NCBI RefSeq assembly: GCF_029338295.1
Contig: NZ_CP119791.1
Coordinates: 2,790,001-2,854,000, forward strand
Reading direction: 5' to 3'
Source: Haladaptatus sp. QDMS2
GTDB taxonomy: Archaea; Halobacteriota; Halobacteria; Halobacteriales; Halococcaceae
DNA length: 64,000 nt
Shown here: piece after piece, positions 49,733 through 56,930 of the stretch
Numbering within the stretch: the first letter of the stretch is position 1
How the letters are laid out: every line of letters starts with the position of its first letter
Notes under the pieces: model-generated
Databases searched by the model: none
What the model saw: the letters and a program-made list of their open reading frames with translations, nothing else
What the model was told of the DNA's origin: nothing
Translations under genes and position numbers: made by a program

Positions 49733-51823
49733 CTACAGATTCGCTTTATCCATCGCCCCAAGCGCCTCGACGACGAGCTCCGAGACGTCCACGATGTCGA
49801 TGTCTTCCTCGTAGTCGCCGGTCTTGCGGCCGTCTTCGTACATCGTCATGCACATCGGGCAGGCGACGACGAACTTCTCGACGGCGCTGCCGGTTTCGGT
49901 GTCTTCGAGTGCTTCGCGGATGCGTTCCTCGCTCGGTTTCGACGTCTCCTCGAAGTCCATCCAGAGGCCGCCGCCGCCACCGCCACAGCAGAAGGAGTTG
50001 CTGCGGTTGCGGGGCATTTCGTCGAGCATGACGCCCGTCGCGCGGATGACCTCGCGGGGAGCCTCGTACTCGTCGTTGTACCGGCCGAGGTGACACGGGT
50101 CGTGGTACGTGACGGTGTAGTCGAGTTCGTTGCCGCGGAGGCCGAGTTTCCCGGAGGTGACGAGTTCTTCGACCACCTGCGTGTAGTGGTAGACCTCGCC
50201 GCCCCAGCCGAAGTCGGGGTACTCGTTTTTGAACGTGTTGTAGGAGTGGGGGTCCGTACAGACGACCTTCTCGAAGTCGCAGTCCTCGAAGGCGGCGATG
50301 TTGTCCTCGGTCAGCATCTCGTAGAGGCCTTCCTCGCCGACGCGGCGCACGTCGTTGCCGTCGTTTTGCTCGTCATCGTAGAGGATGCCGTAGGAGACGC
50401 CCGACTCGTGGAGGATAGTGGCGAGCGCGCGAGCGACGCGCTTGTTGCGCTCGTCGTAACTCGGGTAGTCGCCGACGTACCAGAGGTACTCGACCGACTC
50501 CTCGCGGGCGTCCGGAATCTCGAAGTCCAACTGGTCGGTCCAGTCTGCGCGCTTGCGCTGTGGGTCTCCGAAGGAGTTCCCGTTCGAGAAGATGTTCATC
50601 ATCGCTTCCTGGACGTTCTCGTCCATCTGGCCGGACTCGGTGAGTCGGCGGTTCATCTCCGTAAACGAAGAGAGATGCTCGATTTCGACGGGGCAGGCGT
50701 CCATGCAGGCCATACACGCCATGCACGATTCCATCGTGTGGCTGTCGATGACGCTCGTCCCGCCGTCTGCGATGATTGGCATCTCTTCGGTGCGACCCGC
50801 GTCGAGGTCCTCGCGGTAGGTCTTCAGGTCGAGGATGACGTCACGGGGGTCGAGCGGTCGACCGGAGGCCTTCGCCGGGCAGACCGACGAACAGCGACCA
50901 CACTTCGTACAGGCGTCCTGGTCGAGCAGTTGTTTCCACGAGAAGTCGTCGATGGAGGACGCGCCAATCTCGTCCGGGCTCGCATCTGCTGGAACGCCCG
51001 GAAGCCGCTTGCCGGCCAGCTCGTCGCGGGTGACGACGTTGGCGAAACTCGAAATCATGTGGAACGGTTTCGCGTACGGGACGGCGGCGACGAACGCGAG
51101 CGCGAGCAGGGCGTGGCTCCACCACGTCATCGGGTAGAGTGCGAGCGCCATCTCGGGCGTCACGCCCGCGAACTGGAGGACGTCGGCGACGAACCAGCCG
51201 ACGAAACTCACGGTCTCGAACTCGGGGAAATCTTGGGCGAGGATGCGGACGCCTTCAGTGAGGTACCCGCCCACGCCGAGCAAGAACAGCGTCCAGATGA
51301 AGAGGTCGTCTTCCAGCGAGGTGTGTTTGCCCCAGAGACGGTCGGTGCGGACAGCGTAACGTCGGTAGAGCGCCATCCCGATGCCCACGACGAACAGGAA
51401 GCCGAGGGCGTCCATCACGAGCGAATACGAGAGGTAGAACTCGTTTACGAAGAACGAGGGCTGGCCGAGCGCCTTCGTCCAGATGTCCATGTCGATGGCG
51501 AGGATGGTGGTCCCGATGAGCAGCGTCAGGAAGCCCCACATGATGAACGCGTGCATCACCCCGCCGTAGAGGTCTCTGTTGAACTGTTTCTCGTTCGAAC
51601 CGACGATTTTCACGGCGGACACGATGCGACTCGACAGGTCGTCGAGGCGCTCGAACCAGTCGTCCGTACCCCGTGAGTAGCGGGCGAAGCGGTCGTAGAC
51701 GCCGTAGGTGAAGACGGCGATGACGACGGCCGCGAGGTAGTAGAACAGCACCTCACCGACGGGGCTGATCTGCCAGAACGTGGGCCGCGTCTGCGTCGCT
51801 CCTGCCTGCAGGAGGAAGGTCAT
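49733..51823 (-). CDS. Membrane HdrD-like iron-sulfur protein
   Basis: A 696-residue electron-transfer protein. Residues 20-270 contain five or six helices resembling a nitrate-reductase-gamma/HdrE cytochrome b unit (YGGVMHAFIMWGFLTLL, HALLALAF). Then two 4Fe-4S motifs: CTKCGRCSSVCPA (about 305) and CMACMACMDACPV (about 365). The C-terminal CCG domain is complete (DPCHLGRY, SFCCGGGGGG, ACPMCMTM), but the preceding CCG domain has lost its Cys (YDDEQNDGND, CTDPHSYNT). It probably passes electrons to menaquinone; partner unknown. Confidence 0.88.
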   Translation of the reverse strand: MTFLLQAGATQTRPTFWQISPVGEVLFYYLAAVVIAVFTYGVYDRFARYSRGTDDWFERLDDLSSRIVSAVKIVGSNEKQFNRDLYGGVMHAFIMWGFLTLLIGTTILAIDMDIWTKALGQPSFFVNEFYLSYSLVMDALGFLFVVGIGMALYRRYAVRTDRLWGKHTSLEDDLFIWTLFLLGVGGYLTEGVRILAQDFPEFETVSFVGWFVADVLQFAGVTPEMALALYPMTWWSHALLALAFVAAVPYAKPFHMISSFANVVTRDELAGKRLPGVPADASPDEIGASSIDDFSWKQLLDQDACTKCGRCSSVCPAKASGRPLDPRDVILDLKTYREDLDAGRTEEMPIIADGGTSVIDSHTMESCMACMACMDACPVEIEHLSSFTEMNRRLTESGQMDENVQEAMMNIFSNGNSFGDPQRKRADWTDQLDFEIPDAREESVEYLWYVGDYPSYDERNKRVARALATILHESGVSYGILYDDEQNDGNDVRRVGEEGLYEMLTEDNIAAFEDCDFEKVVCTDPHSYNTFKNEYPDFGWGGEVYHYTQVVEELVTSGKLGLRGNELDYTVTYHDPCHLGRYNDEYEAPREVIRATGVMLDEMPRNRSNSFCCGGGGGGLWMDFEETSKPSEERIREALEDTETGSAVEKFVVACPMCMTMYEDGRKTGDYEEDIDIVDVSELVVEALGAMDKANL

Positions 51824-51849
51824 ATATAATCACCGTGGAACAATACGCG

Positions 51850-51856
51850 CTTAAAT
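51850..51856 (-). promoter_or_regulatory. TATA box of the HdrD-like gene
   Basis: ATTTAAG on the minus strand is centred about 29 bases before the ATG at 51823, compatible with a leaderless transcript. Confidence 0.55.
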
Positions 51857-51918
51857 CTTGCCACCGACGCAAGCATCACGAGACTGCAGTCTGCGTAAAT
51901 GAAAAACTAGATGTCCGT

Positions 51919-52623
51919 TTAGATGAGTGCTGTGGCCACCAGCCCACAGGCGGCGAGGAGCGGAACCGCGTCGAGTCGGGAAAACCGCAAGCGGGGAAGG
52001 GTGGGGTTCCACGCGAAACACCGCGCCTGCATGGCGAGCGAGAGTGTGTCCGCTCGGGAAAACGCCCGCGACAGTCCAGAGAGCGCGAGGATGCTCGCCC
52101 GTTCTGGAATGGAGCGTTCGGTTCCCAGCCGTGCCTGCATCGCCATTCGCATCCGGCGGACGTCGGCCAGCAATACCGGCAGAAACCGGAACACGAGCGA
52201 GACACCCATCCCGAGCACCTGTCCCGGTTTGCCGGGAATCACGCGCTGGATGGCCGCCCGCGAGGCGCGGGCCGGCGTCGTCCGGACGTACGTGGCCGCG
52301 ACGAGGACGATGATAACCGCTCGATAACTTGCGAGTGCAGGGGGAACCGCCTCCGCGACTGAGAACCAGGGCGGTCCGAGCACGAGGCCTTCGAGAATCG
52401 GAGCCATGAGAAGCACCGCCAGCACGACGCGAAGTTCGCGGAGCGCGGTCCAGAGCGGCGTCGCGGCTACCCAGAGCGCGAGCAGCGCGACCAGCGAGAG
52501 CACGGCCAGCCCCCGCGGCGTCGTGTGGGCGAACGCGGCGACGGCGAACGCAATCTGGAACGCCAGTTTCGCCCGCGGGTCGAGACGGTGTGCGACTGAC
52601 GAACCGGGTTCGTACGTCAGCAT
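51919..52623 (-). CDS. bioN: Biotin ECF transporter membrane subunit (EcfT)
   Basis: A 234-residue membrane coupling protein. It has the family start SSVAHRLDPRAKLAF, four to five helices, and the coupling-helix motifs ARASRAAIQRV and ADTLSLAMQARCF that contact the ATPase. It works with the ATPase and BioY encoded just upstream; its ATG overlaps the ATPase stop by 7 bases. Specificity for biotin comes from BioY, not from this subunit. Confidence 0.9.
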   Translation of the reverse strand: MLTYEPGSSVAHRLDPRAKLAFQIAFAVAAFAHTTPRGLAVLSLVALLALWVAATPLWTALRELRVVLAVLLMAPILEGLVLGPPWFSVAEAVPPALASYRAVIIVLVAATYVRTTPARASRAAIQRVIPGKPGQVLGMGVSLVFRFLPVLLADVRRMRMAMQARLGTERSIPERASILALSGLSRAFSRADTLSLAMQARCFAWNPTLPRLRFSRLDAVPLLAACGLVATALI

Positions 52624-53318
52624 GGGGGTCTGACACCGAGTTCAGGAAGGTCATCGAGAACCTCCTGCGGCGTCCCGTCTAGGCCGATTTGGCCGTCACG
52701 CATCACCACCACGCGGTCGGCCAGTTCGAACACGTCGCGCAGGTCGTGGGTCACGACGATGATGCCGGTTCCGGCCTCCTGAAGCGCCCTGAGCCGCGAG
52801 AGTACGGACTGACGGGCAGGTTCGTCGAGGCCCGTAAACGGCTCGTCGAGGACGAGAAAGTCGGGTTCCATCGCGAGTGCGCCGGCGATGGCGACGCGCT
52901 CCTGTTCACCTCCAGAGAGGCGGTCGAGGCGTTCTGCCTCGCGACCGGCCATGTTGACCGCCCCAAGCGCAGTCTCGATTCGGCGGTCTATCTCCGCGTG
53001 GGAGAGGCCGAGATTTTCGGGGCCGAAGCGAACGTCTTCACCAATCGTCGCGGCGACGAAACAGTCGCGCGGGTCCTGAAACACCATTCCAACGGCCATG
53101 CGGGCTGCCACGAGGTCGTCCTGAACGGCTCGCCCGCTGACCTCGACGCAACCCTCGTCAGGTGTGAGCAGGCCGTTCAGGTGGCGAACAAGCGTCGTCT
53201 TGCCAGAGCCGTTCGGTCCGGCGAGGATACAGAACTCGCCGTCGTCGATGGCGAGTGAGACGCCGGCTACAGCAGCGACGCCCTCGTATCGGTGGACGAG
53301 ACCGCTGACCGAAATCAT
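52617..53318 (-). CDS. bioM: Biotin ECF transporter ATPase (EcfA)
   Basis: A 233-residue ABC ATPase powering biotin uptake. Walker A is GPNGSGKTT (about residue 35), Q-loop FQDPRDCF, signature LSGGEQERVAIAGAL, Walker B FLVLDEPFTGLD and the switch His in VVTHDLRDV. The GMVFQDPRDCFVA block is typical of ECF ATPases. It overlaps both bioY (ATGA) and bioN, forming a tight three-gene operon with a single ATPase gene, so the ATPase is probably a homodimer. Confidence 0.93.
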   Translation of the reverse strand: MISVSGLVHRYEGVAAVAGVSLAIDDGEFCILAGPNGSGKTTLVRHLNGLLTPDEGCVEVSGRAVQDDLVAARMAVGMVFQDPRDCFVAATIGEDVRFGPENLGLSHAEIDRRIETALGAVNMAGREAERLDRLSGGEQERVAIAGALAMEPDFLVLDEPFTGLDEPARQSVLSRLRALQEAGTGIIVVTHDLRDVFELADRVVVMRDGQIGLDGTPQEVLDDLPELGVRPPC

Positions 53319-53896
53319 GCCGCGACGAGGCGGTCGCTCCTGACGATTGCCACCGCGGCAGCGATTTTCAGGAGTTCACCGGGAATGAACACGAGCGCAC
53401 CGGCGGTCAGCGCCGCCATCGGTCCGAGGTTCGCGATGAGGATGAGCCCGAGAACGCCGAGGCCGTAGATGACCACTGTCCCGACCAGCAGTCCGGTGAC
53501 GATGCGTGGAACCGGCAGTTTTTGGGCTGGCTTGACTTCGAGCCCGCCGTGGGCGATGAAGCCAATGACGATGGCTGCGAACAGGTACGACCAGAGATAG
53601 CCCGCTGTGCTGCCAAAGAGGTGCCCGATGCCCGCCGCGCCCCCCTGGAACACCGGCGCACCGACCGCGCCAGCGAGTAGATAGAACGCAATCGAGATAC
53701 CGCCCCAGACGGGGCCGAGCAGGAGACCGGCGAGGAAGATGCCGAGCACCTGCATCGAAAACGGCACTGTCGAGAACGGAATCGGGAACGAAATGTACGC
53801 GAACGCCCCCGTCAGCGCGGCCATGAGTGCCGCCCGCGCTACGTTCAACACCACTTCGTCGCCAACGAGGTCGACGTCGCCCGTATCGACGCTCAT
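53315..53896 (-). CDS. bioY: Biotin-binding S-component BioY
   Basis: A 193-residue integral membrane protein that binds biotin with high affinity. Motifs: ISFPIPFSTVPFSMQVLGIFLAG split across two helices, GPVWGGISIAFYLLAGAVGAP, and FGSTAGYLWSYLFAA, all diagnostic of BioY. Six helices are expected. The operon is preceded by an operator-like inverted repeat and a short leader frame whose TGA overlaps this ATG. Confidence 0.95.
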   Translation of the reverse strand: MSVDTGDVDLVGDEVVLNVARAALMAALTGAFAYISFPIPFSTVPFSMQVLGIFLAGLLLGPVWGGISIAFYLLAGAVGAPVFQGGAAGIGHLFGSTAGYLWSYLFAAIVIGFIAHGGLEVKPAQKLPVPRIVTGLLVGTVVIYGLGVLGLILIANLGPMAALTAGALVFIPGELLKIAAAVAIVRSDRLVAA

Positions 53897-53928
53897 TCAC
53901 CGTCACCCGGTTTGCTAACTGCTGTCAT
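53893..53928 (-). CDS. Candidate 11-residue leader frame before bioY
   Basis: ATG at 53928 opens MTAVSKPGDGE and ends in TGA that overlaps the bioY ATG (ATGA). The ATG lies about 30 bases from the TATA-like CATTAACT inside the operator, so a transcript could begin at it. Translation of this frame could control bioY by coupling. It is very short, so chance occurrence cannot be excluded. Confidence 0.35.
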   Translation of the reverse strand: MTAVSKPGDGE

Positions 53929-53943
53929 CACGTGATTCCTTTC

Positions 53944-53973
53944 CGTCAACCACAGTTAATGCTTCGGTTGACG
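53944..53973. promoter_or_regulatory. BirA-like operator overlapping the bioY promoter
   Basis: CGTCAACC (53944-53951) and GGTTGACG (53966-53973) form perfect 8-base arms around a 14-base spacer. Known BirA operators have the form TTGTAAACC-N14/15-GGTTTACAA, so arm ends (AACC/GGTT) and spacing match closely. The spacer holds TTAA, which would be the bioY TATA box. The assignment to a biotin ligase/repressor is inference supported by the biotin operon downstream. Confidence 0.7.
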
Positions 53974-54032
53974 ACCTCAATCAGCAACAGCTATTTACCT
54001 TCACGGGGTCTCAGATTCCCGATATCGCAGCC

Positions 54033-54623
54033 ATGGACGAAAAAACAGAATCCCTCCGAAACCTCTTCCTCGAAGTCGCCGGGGACGCGACGGTTACCGA
54101 ACAACAGGAGGAGGGGCGCGGGTCGCTCACGCCCAAACAGAGCGTCGACGAGCGCCTGCGCGCGGTCATCGCGAAGATGCGCGACCGCTACGAGTTCACC
54201 ACCGACCTCTCGGACGGTGACCTCGCCGCGCTCGTCAACGCCTACTACGACGAGGTGAAAGACGCCACCATCGCAAAACAACTCGACGTGTCGCCCGCCA
54301 CCGTCTTCCGCGCTCGCATGGATCTCCACCTCATTCGTGAACGCGACCTCGACGCCTCCTTCGAGGTGGACGCCCTCCGAGCGGCGCTCTCCGACGGTAA
54401 ATCGGTCGCCACCATCGCCGACGAACTCGACATCGCCGAATCCACCGTGCGCCGCCACCGCCGCATCATCGAAACGCAGGCGGCAATCCGCCGCGTCAGC
54501 CAGCGGTTCGTGAGCGAGTTCGAAGAAATCCTCGACGCGACCGGTTCCTCGATGACGAAATCCGCCCGCGAAACTGGGCTGGAGGACGCCACCGAAGGAA
54601 TGGAGTCGAACGTCTCGTTCTAG
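54033..54623 (+). CDS. HTH protein similar to conditioned-medium-induced protein 4
   Basis: A 196-residue acidic protein. Residues 85-110 (ATIAKQLDVSPATVFRARMDL) and 130-150 (SVATIADELDIAESTVRRHR) are two helix-turn-helix segments, and the beginning MDEKTESLRNLFLEVAGDAT matches the haloarchaeal family named Cmi4 (from memory). DNA binding is likely; targets and physiological role are unknown. It is divergent from bioY, and its TAG stop is the first base group of the nested hairpin element. Confidence 0.7.
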   Translation: MDEKTESLRNLFLEVAGDATVTEQQEEGRGSLTPKQSVDERLRAVIAKMRDRYEFTTDLSDGDLAALVNAYYDEVKDATIAKQLDVSPATVFRARMDLHLIRERDLDASFEVDALRAALSDGKSVATIADELDIAESTVRRHRRIIETQAAIRRVSQRFVSEFEEILDATGSSMTKSARETGLEDATEGMESNVSF

Positions 54624-54715
54624 CACCTTTTTGCTTCGGGGGGGATCGCTTCGCGACCCCGCTTGCAAAAACGTGCGCGAAAAAGGCCGAACTCGCGGTT
54701 GGAGAGTTCGGGTGC
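54623..54715 (+). repeat. Nested hairpin element, copy 2 (3' of the Cmi4-like gene)
   Basis: Same layout as at 15575-15669. Stem A: GCACC (54623-54627, including the G of TAG) with GGTGC (54711-54715). Stem B: TTTTT (54628-54632) with AAAAA (54680-54684). Hairpin 1: GGGG-A-TCGC/GCGACCCC (54641-54660). Hairpin 2: CCGAACTC/GAGTTCGG (54687-54711), where both sides of the stem differ from copy 1 yet still pair. Confidence 0.7.
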
Positions 54716-54727
54716 CGCGCTGGACAA

Positions 54728-54802
54728 CCTCCCAACCGCAACGCACTGCACTGCAACCGCAACGCACTGCACCGCAACCGCACAGCATCGCAACCGCAAC
54801 CG
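54728..54802. repeat. CCGCAAC/GCACTG repeat tract
   Basis: About 75 bases made of CAACCGCAAC and GCACTGCA units, imperfectly repeated, lying between the hairpin element and the TATA box of the Cas4-like gene. A shorter version follows copy 1 of the element at 15684-15705, so tract and element travel together. No known function. Confidence 0.65.
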
Positions 54803-54810
54803 CCCTGAAC

Positions 54811-54819
54811 TTTATATAT
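54811..54819 (+). promoter_or_regulatory. TATA box of the Cas4-like gene
   Basis: TTTATATAT is centred 27 bases before the GTG at 54842. It is the strongest TATA box in the window and supports leaderless initiation at a GTG codon. Confidence 0.75.
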
Positions 54820-54841
54820 CAACCCGGGACCAGAGCGACCC

Positions 54842-55486
54842 GTGCCGACGTTCCGAGACCTCGCCATCGCCGCCTACTGCCCACGACAACTGTACTACGA
54901 GCGCCGCGAAGACGACCGGTCGCCGCCGCCTGAGGTAGCGCAGAAACGCCAACTCGCGTTCGAGTACCCGAGGCTGCTCGACGCGGAGACGCTTCCCGAT
55001 GAAATCGAGGTGACGCCCACACAGTTTCGGACGAATCTCAACTGCGCTCGCGCCAAATTCGACCGGTTCGAGGAGTTGGCCGACCCACCGACAGAAATGG
55101 CTCTGCTCTCCGGAAAAGACGCCCGCGGCATCGCGCACAAAGTGCTCACTGACCCACCAATCCCGTCGCTCGTCTTCACCGGGTCGCCGCCGGATTCGGG
55201 CGTCTGGTATCCACAGACCGTCCACGCAGTCGCCGCCGCGAAGGCACTCTCGTGGGAGCGCGAGACGCCGGTCGAACGGACTTTCGTCGAGTATCCCACT
55301 CACGGCATCGTCCGCGAGGTACGACTCACGACGCGCAGAAAAGCCGCCTACCGAACCGCACTTCGGGCGGTCAGGGAGCTCGACGGCCCACCACCGCGAC
55401 TCAAAAACAGCGACAAGTGCGGAGCGTGTGACTTTCGCACGAAATGCGGGGTGAAAACGCGCTCGTTGCGCTCACTCCTCTCGTAG
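54842..55486 (+). CDS. Solo Cas4-like PD-(D/E)XK nuclease
   Basis: A 214-residue protein with the Cas4 pattern of an early Cys (IAAYCPRQLYYERRE, residue about 13) and a C-terminal Cys cluster CGACDFRTKCG that would hold a 4Fe-4S cluster with it. The nuclease core between is weakly conserved; TFVEYPTHGIVREVRL may hold part of the active site. No cas1, cas2 or CRISPR repeat is in the window, so it is a stand-alone homolog and need not act in CRISPR adaptation. The GTG start is fixed by the TATA box. It overlaps the YrdC gene tail-to-tail by 15 bases. Confidence 0.72.
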   Translation: MPTFRDLAIAAYCPRQLYYERREDDRSPPPEVAQKRQLAFEYPRLLDAETLPDEIEVTPTQFRTNLNCARAKFDRFEELADPPTEMALLSGKDARGIAHKVLTDPPIPSLVFTGSPPDSGVWYPQTVHAVAAAKALSWERETPVERTFVEYPTHGIVREVRLTTRRKAAYRTALRAVRELDGPPPRLKNSDKCGACDFRTKCGVKTRSLRSLLS

Positions 55487-56065
55487 CCACGCTTCGATGT
55501 CGTCTGCGAGCGTGCCACGGCGGTGGATGACGCCCGCTTCCACGTCCACCACGGTGCTCTCGGTGCCTCGGGTCTCGCCGTCGTCGAGGACGACCGCCAC
55601 CGCGTCACGCAAGTCGGGGCCGATGTCGGTGACGACGTGTGCACTCGGTTGGCCGCTCACGTTCGCGCTCGTCGCCGTGACCGGTTCGACTTCGCGAAGC
55701 AGCGCGAGCGCCACGTCGTGGTCGGGAATCCGGATACCCACTCGGTCGAGGCCGCCGGTGAGTTCGTCCGGCACGGCTGGTTTCCGTTCGACGATGACCG
55801 TCACCGGGCCCGGCAGGAACTCGTCCATGAACCGACGTTCGCGGTCGGTCGGGTTCGTGTACGTGAGTGCCGTCTCTACGTCGGGCACGCCGAGCGAGAG
55901 CGGTTTGTCCCGACTGCGCCCCTTCAGCGCGAAGACCCGCTCGATTGCCTCGGGGTCGAGTGCGTCCGCGCCGAGTCCGTACACCGTCTCCGTCGGGAAG
56001 ATGACGGCGTCGCCCGCACGAATCGCCCGGGCGGCCCGTCGAATGTTGGCTTCGTCGACGGCCAT
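55472..56065 (-). CDS. Sua5/YciO/YrdC threonylcarbamoyl-AMP synthase
   Basis: Makes threonylcarbamoyl-AMP from threonine, bicarbonate and ATP for the t6A modification of tRNA position 37. The 197-residue YrdC domain has FPTETVYGLGADAL, KGRSRDKPLSL, LPGPVTVIVE, RVGIRIPDHDVALALL and VTATSANVSGQPS, all diagnostic. The extra Sua5 C-terminal domain is absent, making this the short form. It is three bases from the next leftward gene upstream and probably cotranscribed with it. Confidence 0.92.
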   Translation of the reverse strand: MAVDEANIRRAARAIRAGDAVIFPTETVYGLGADALDPEAIERVFALKGRSRDKPLSLGVPDVETALTYTNPTDRERRFMDEFLPGPVTVIVERKPAVPDELTGGLDRVGIRIPDHDVALALLREVEPVTATSANVSGQPSAHVVTDIGPDLRDAVAVVLDDGETRGTESTVVDVEAGVIHRRGTLADDIEAWLREE

Positions 56066-56068
56066 CGT

Positions 56069-56572
56069 TCAGTTCGAGATGGCGTCTTCGACGGCGTCGT
56101 AGTCGGGGAACTCCGGCCACTCGGATGCGACCCACGCGAAGTCGATGGTGCCGTCTTCGTCGATGCGGAAGATGGCCGGGCGCGGCTCCTCGATGCCCGT
56201 CATGCCGTCTAAGTCGTTCACGATGCCGTAGGCTTCAGCCACGTCGTTCGCCGGGTCCGAAAAGAGCGGGTAATCCATCCCGCGTTCGGCGATGAACGTC
56301 TTGTGCTCGTACGGCGAGGAGATGGAGAGGCCGACGACCTGCAGGTAGTCGCCCCACGCGCGGTCACGAATTTCGTTCCAGATGTACGTCGAAGGGAACG
56401 CGCCGTCCATCGTGTGAAAGACCAGCAGGACGGGACCGTCTTCGAGCAGCTCGGAGAGCGCTACGTCCTCCCAGAACTCCTCGTTTACGAGCGGTCGGGT
56501 GAAGTCAGGGGCCTCGTCGCCCACGTCCACGTGGTCCGTTTCGGGCAGGTCCACGACGTCGAAGTCCACCAT
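56069..56572 (-). CDS. Peroxiredoxin-fold protein lacking cysteine
   Basis: A 167-residue thioredoxin-fold protein of the AhpC/TSA type: VGDEAPDFTRPLV at the start, GPVLLVFHTMDGAFPSTY at the peroxidatic site, VVGLSISSPYEHKTF, PLFSDPANDVAEAYG and RPAIFRIDEDGTI. Where peroxiredoxins have the reactive Cys (about residue 60) it has Ser, and the whole protein contains no Cys. It cannot be an ordinary peroxidase. It shares one base with the upstream glutaredoxin-like gene, so they probably act together. Confidence 0.75.
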   Translation of the reverse strand: MVDFDVVDLPETDHVDVGDEAPDFTRPLVNEEFWEDVALSELLEDGPVLLVFHTMDGAFPSTYIWNEIRDRAWGDYLQVVGLSISSPYEHKTFIAERGMDYPLFSDPANDVAEAYGIVNDLDGMTGIEEPRPAIFRIDEDGTIDFAWVASEWPEFPDYDAVEDAISN

Positions 56573-56838
56573 CAGGCAGCCTCCTCGCCGTAGACGCGGT
56601 CGAGATACGCGACGATGTTCGCGCTTTCGGACATCGTGACGCCCGTGTTCTCGTCGACGATAGCGGGGACGGTTCGCTTCCCGCTGATGCGTTTTACCAC
56701 GTTTCGCTCAGCGTGCATCGCTTCGACGAACCGCGAGTCGTATTCTACGTCGTACTCCTGTAACTTGCGCACCACGCGCTCGCAGTACGGACAGGCCTGC
56801 AAGCGGTACAGCGTTATCGCCGATTCTGACTCCGACAT
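56572..56838 (-). CDS. Glutaredoxin-like protein (CPYC)
   Basis: An 88-residue thioredoxin-fold protein with the active site YRLQACPYCERVVRKL (Cys16/Cys19), the cis-Pro in KRTVPAIVD and a GST-N-type ending SESANIVAYLD. Such proteins reduce disulfides or handle low-molecular thiols; haloarchaea use gamma-glutamylcysteine rather than glutathione, so that is a likely partner by inference. It is first in the operon with the cysteine-free peroxiredoxin and YrdC genes. Confidence 0.85.
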   Translation of the reverse strand: MSESESAITLYRLQACPYCERVVRKLQEYDVEYDSRFVEAMHAERNVVKRISGKRTVPAIVDENTGVTMSESANIVAYLDRVYGEEAA

Positions 56839-56930
56839 ACCCGGTCGTTAGGAGGTCACGGAAAAGAGCGCTTCGCTCATCCGTGGTATGACAACTCTTA
56901 ATCCCGCACCCCTGCAATAGCGACACGTTA

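Noticed and set aside
54728-54802. Possible CRISPR-like array next to the Cas4-like gene
   Set aside because: The units are 6-10 bases, irregular and without spacers of constant length.
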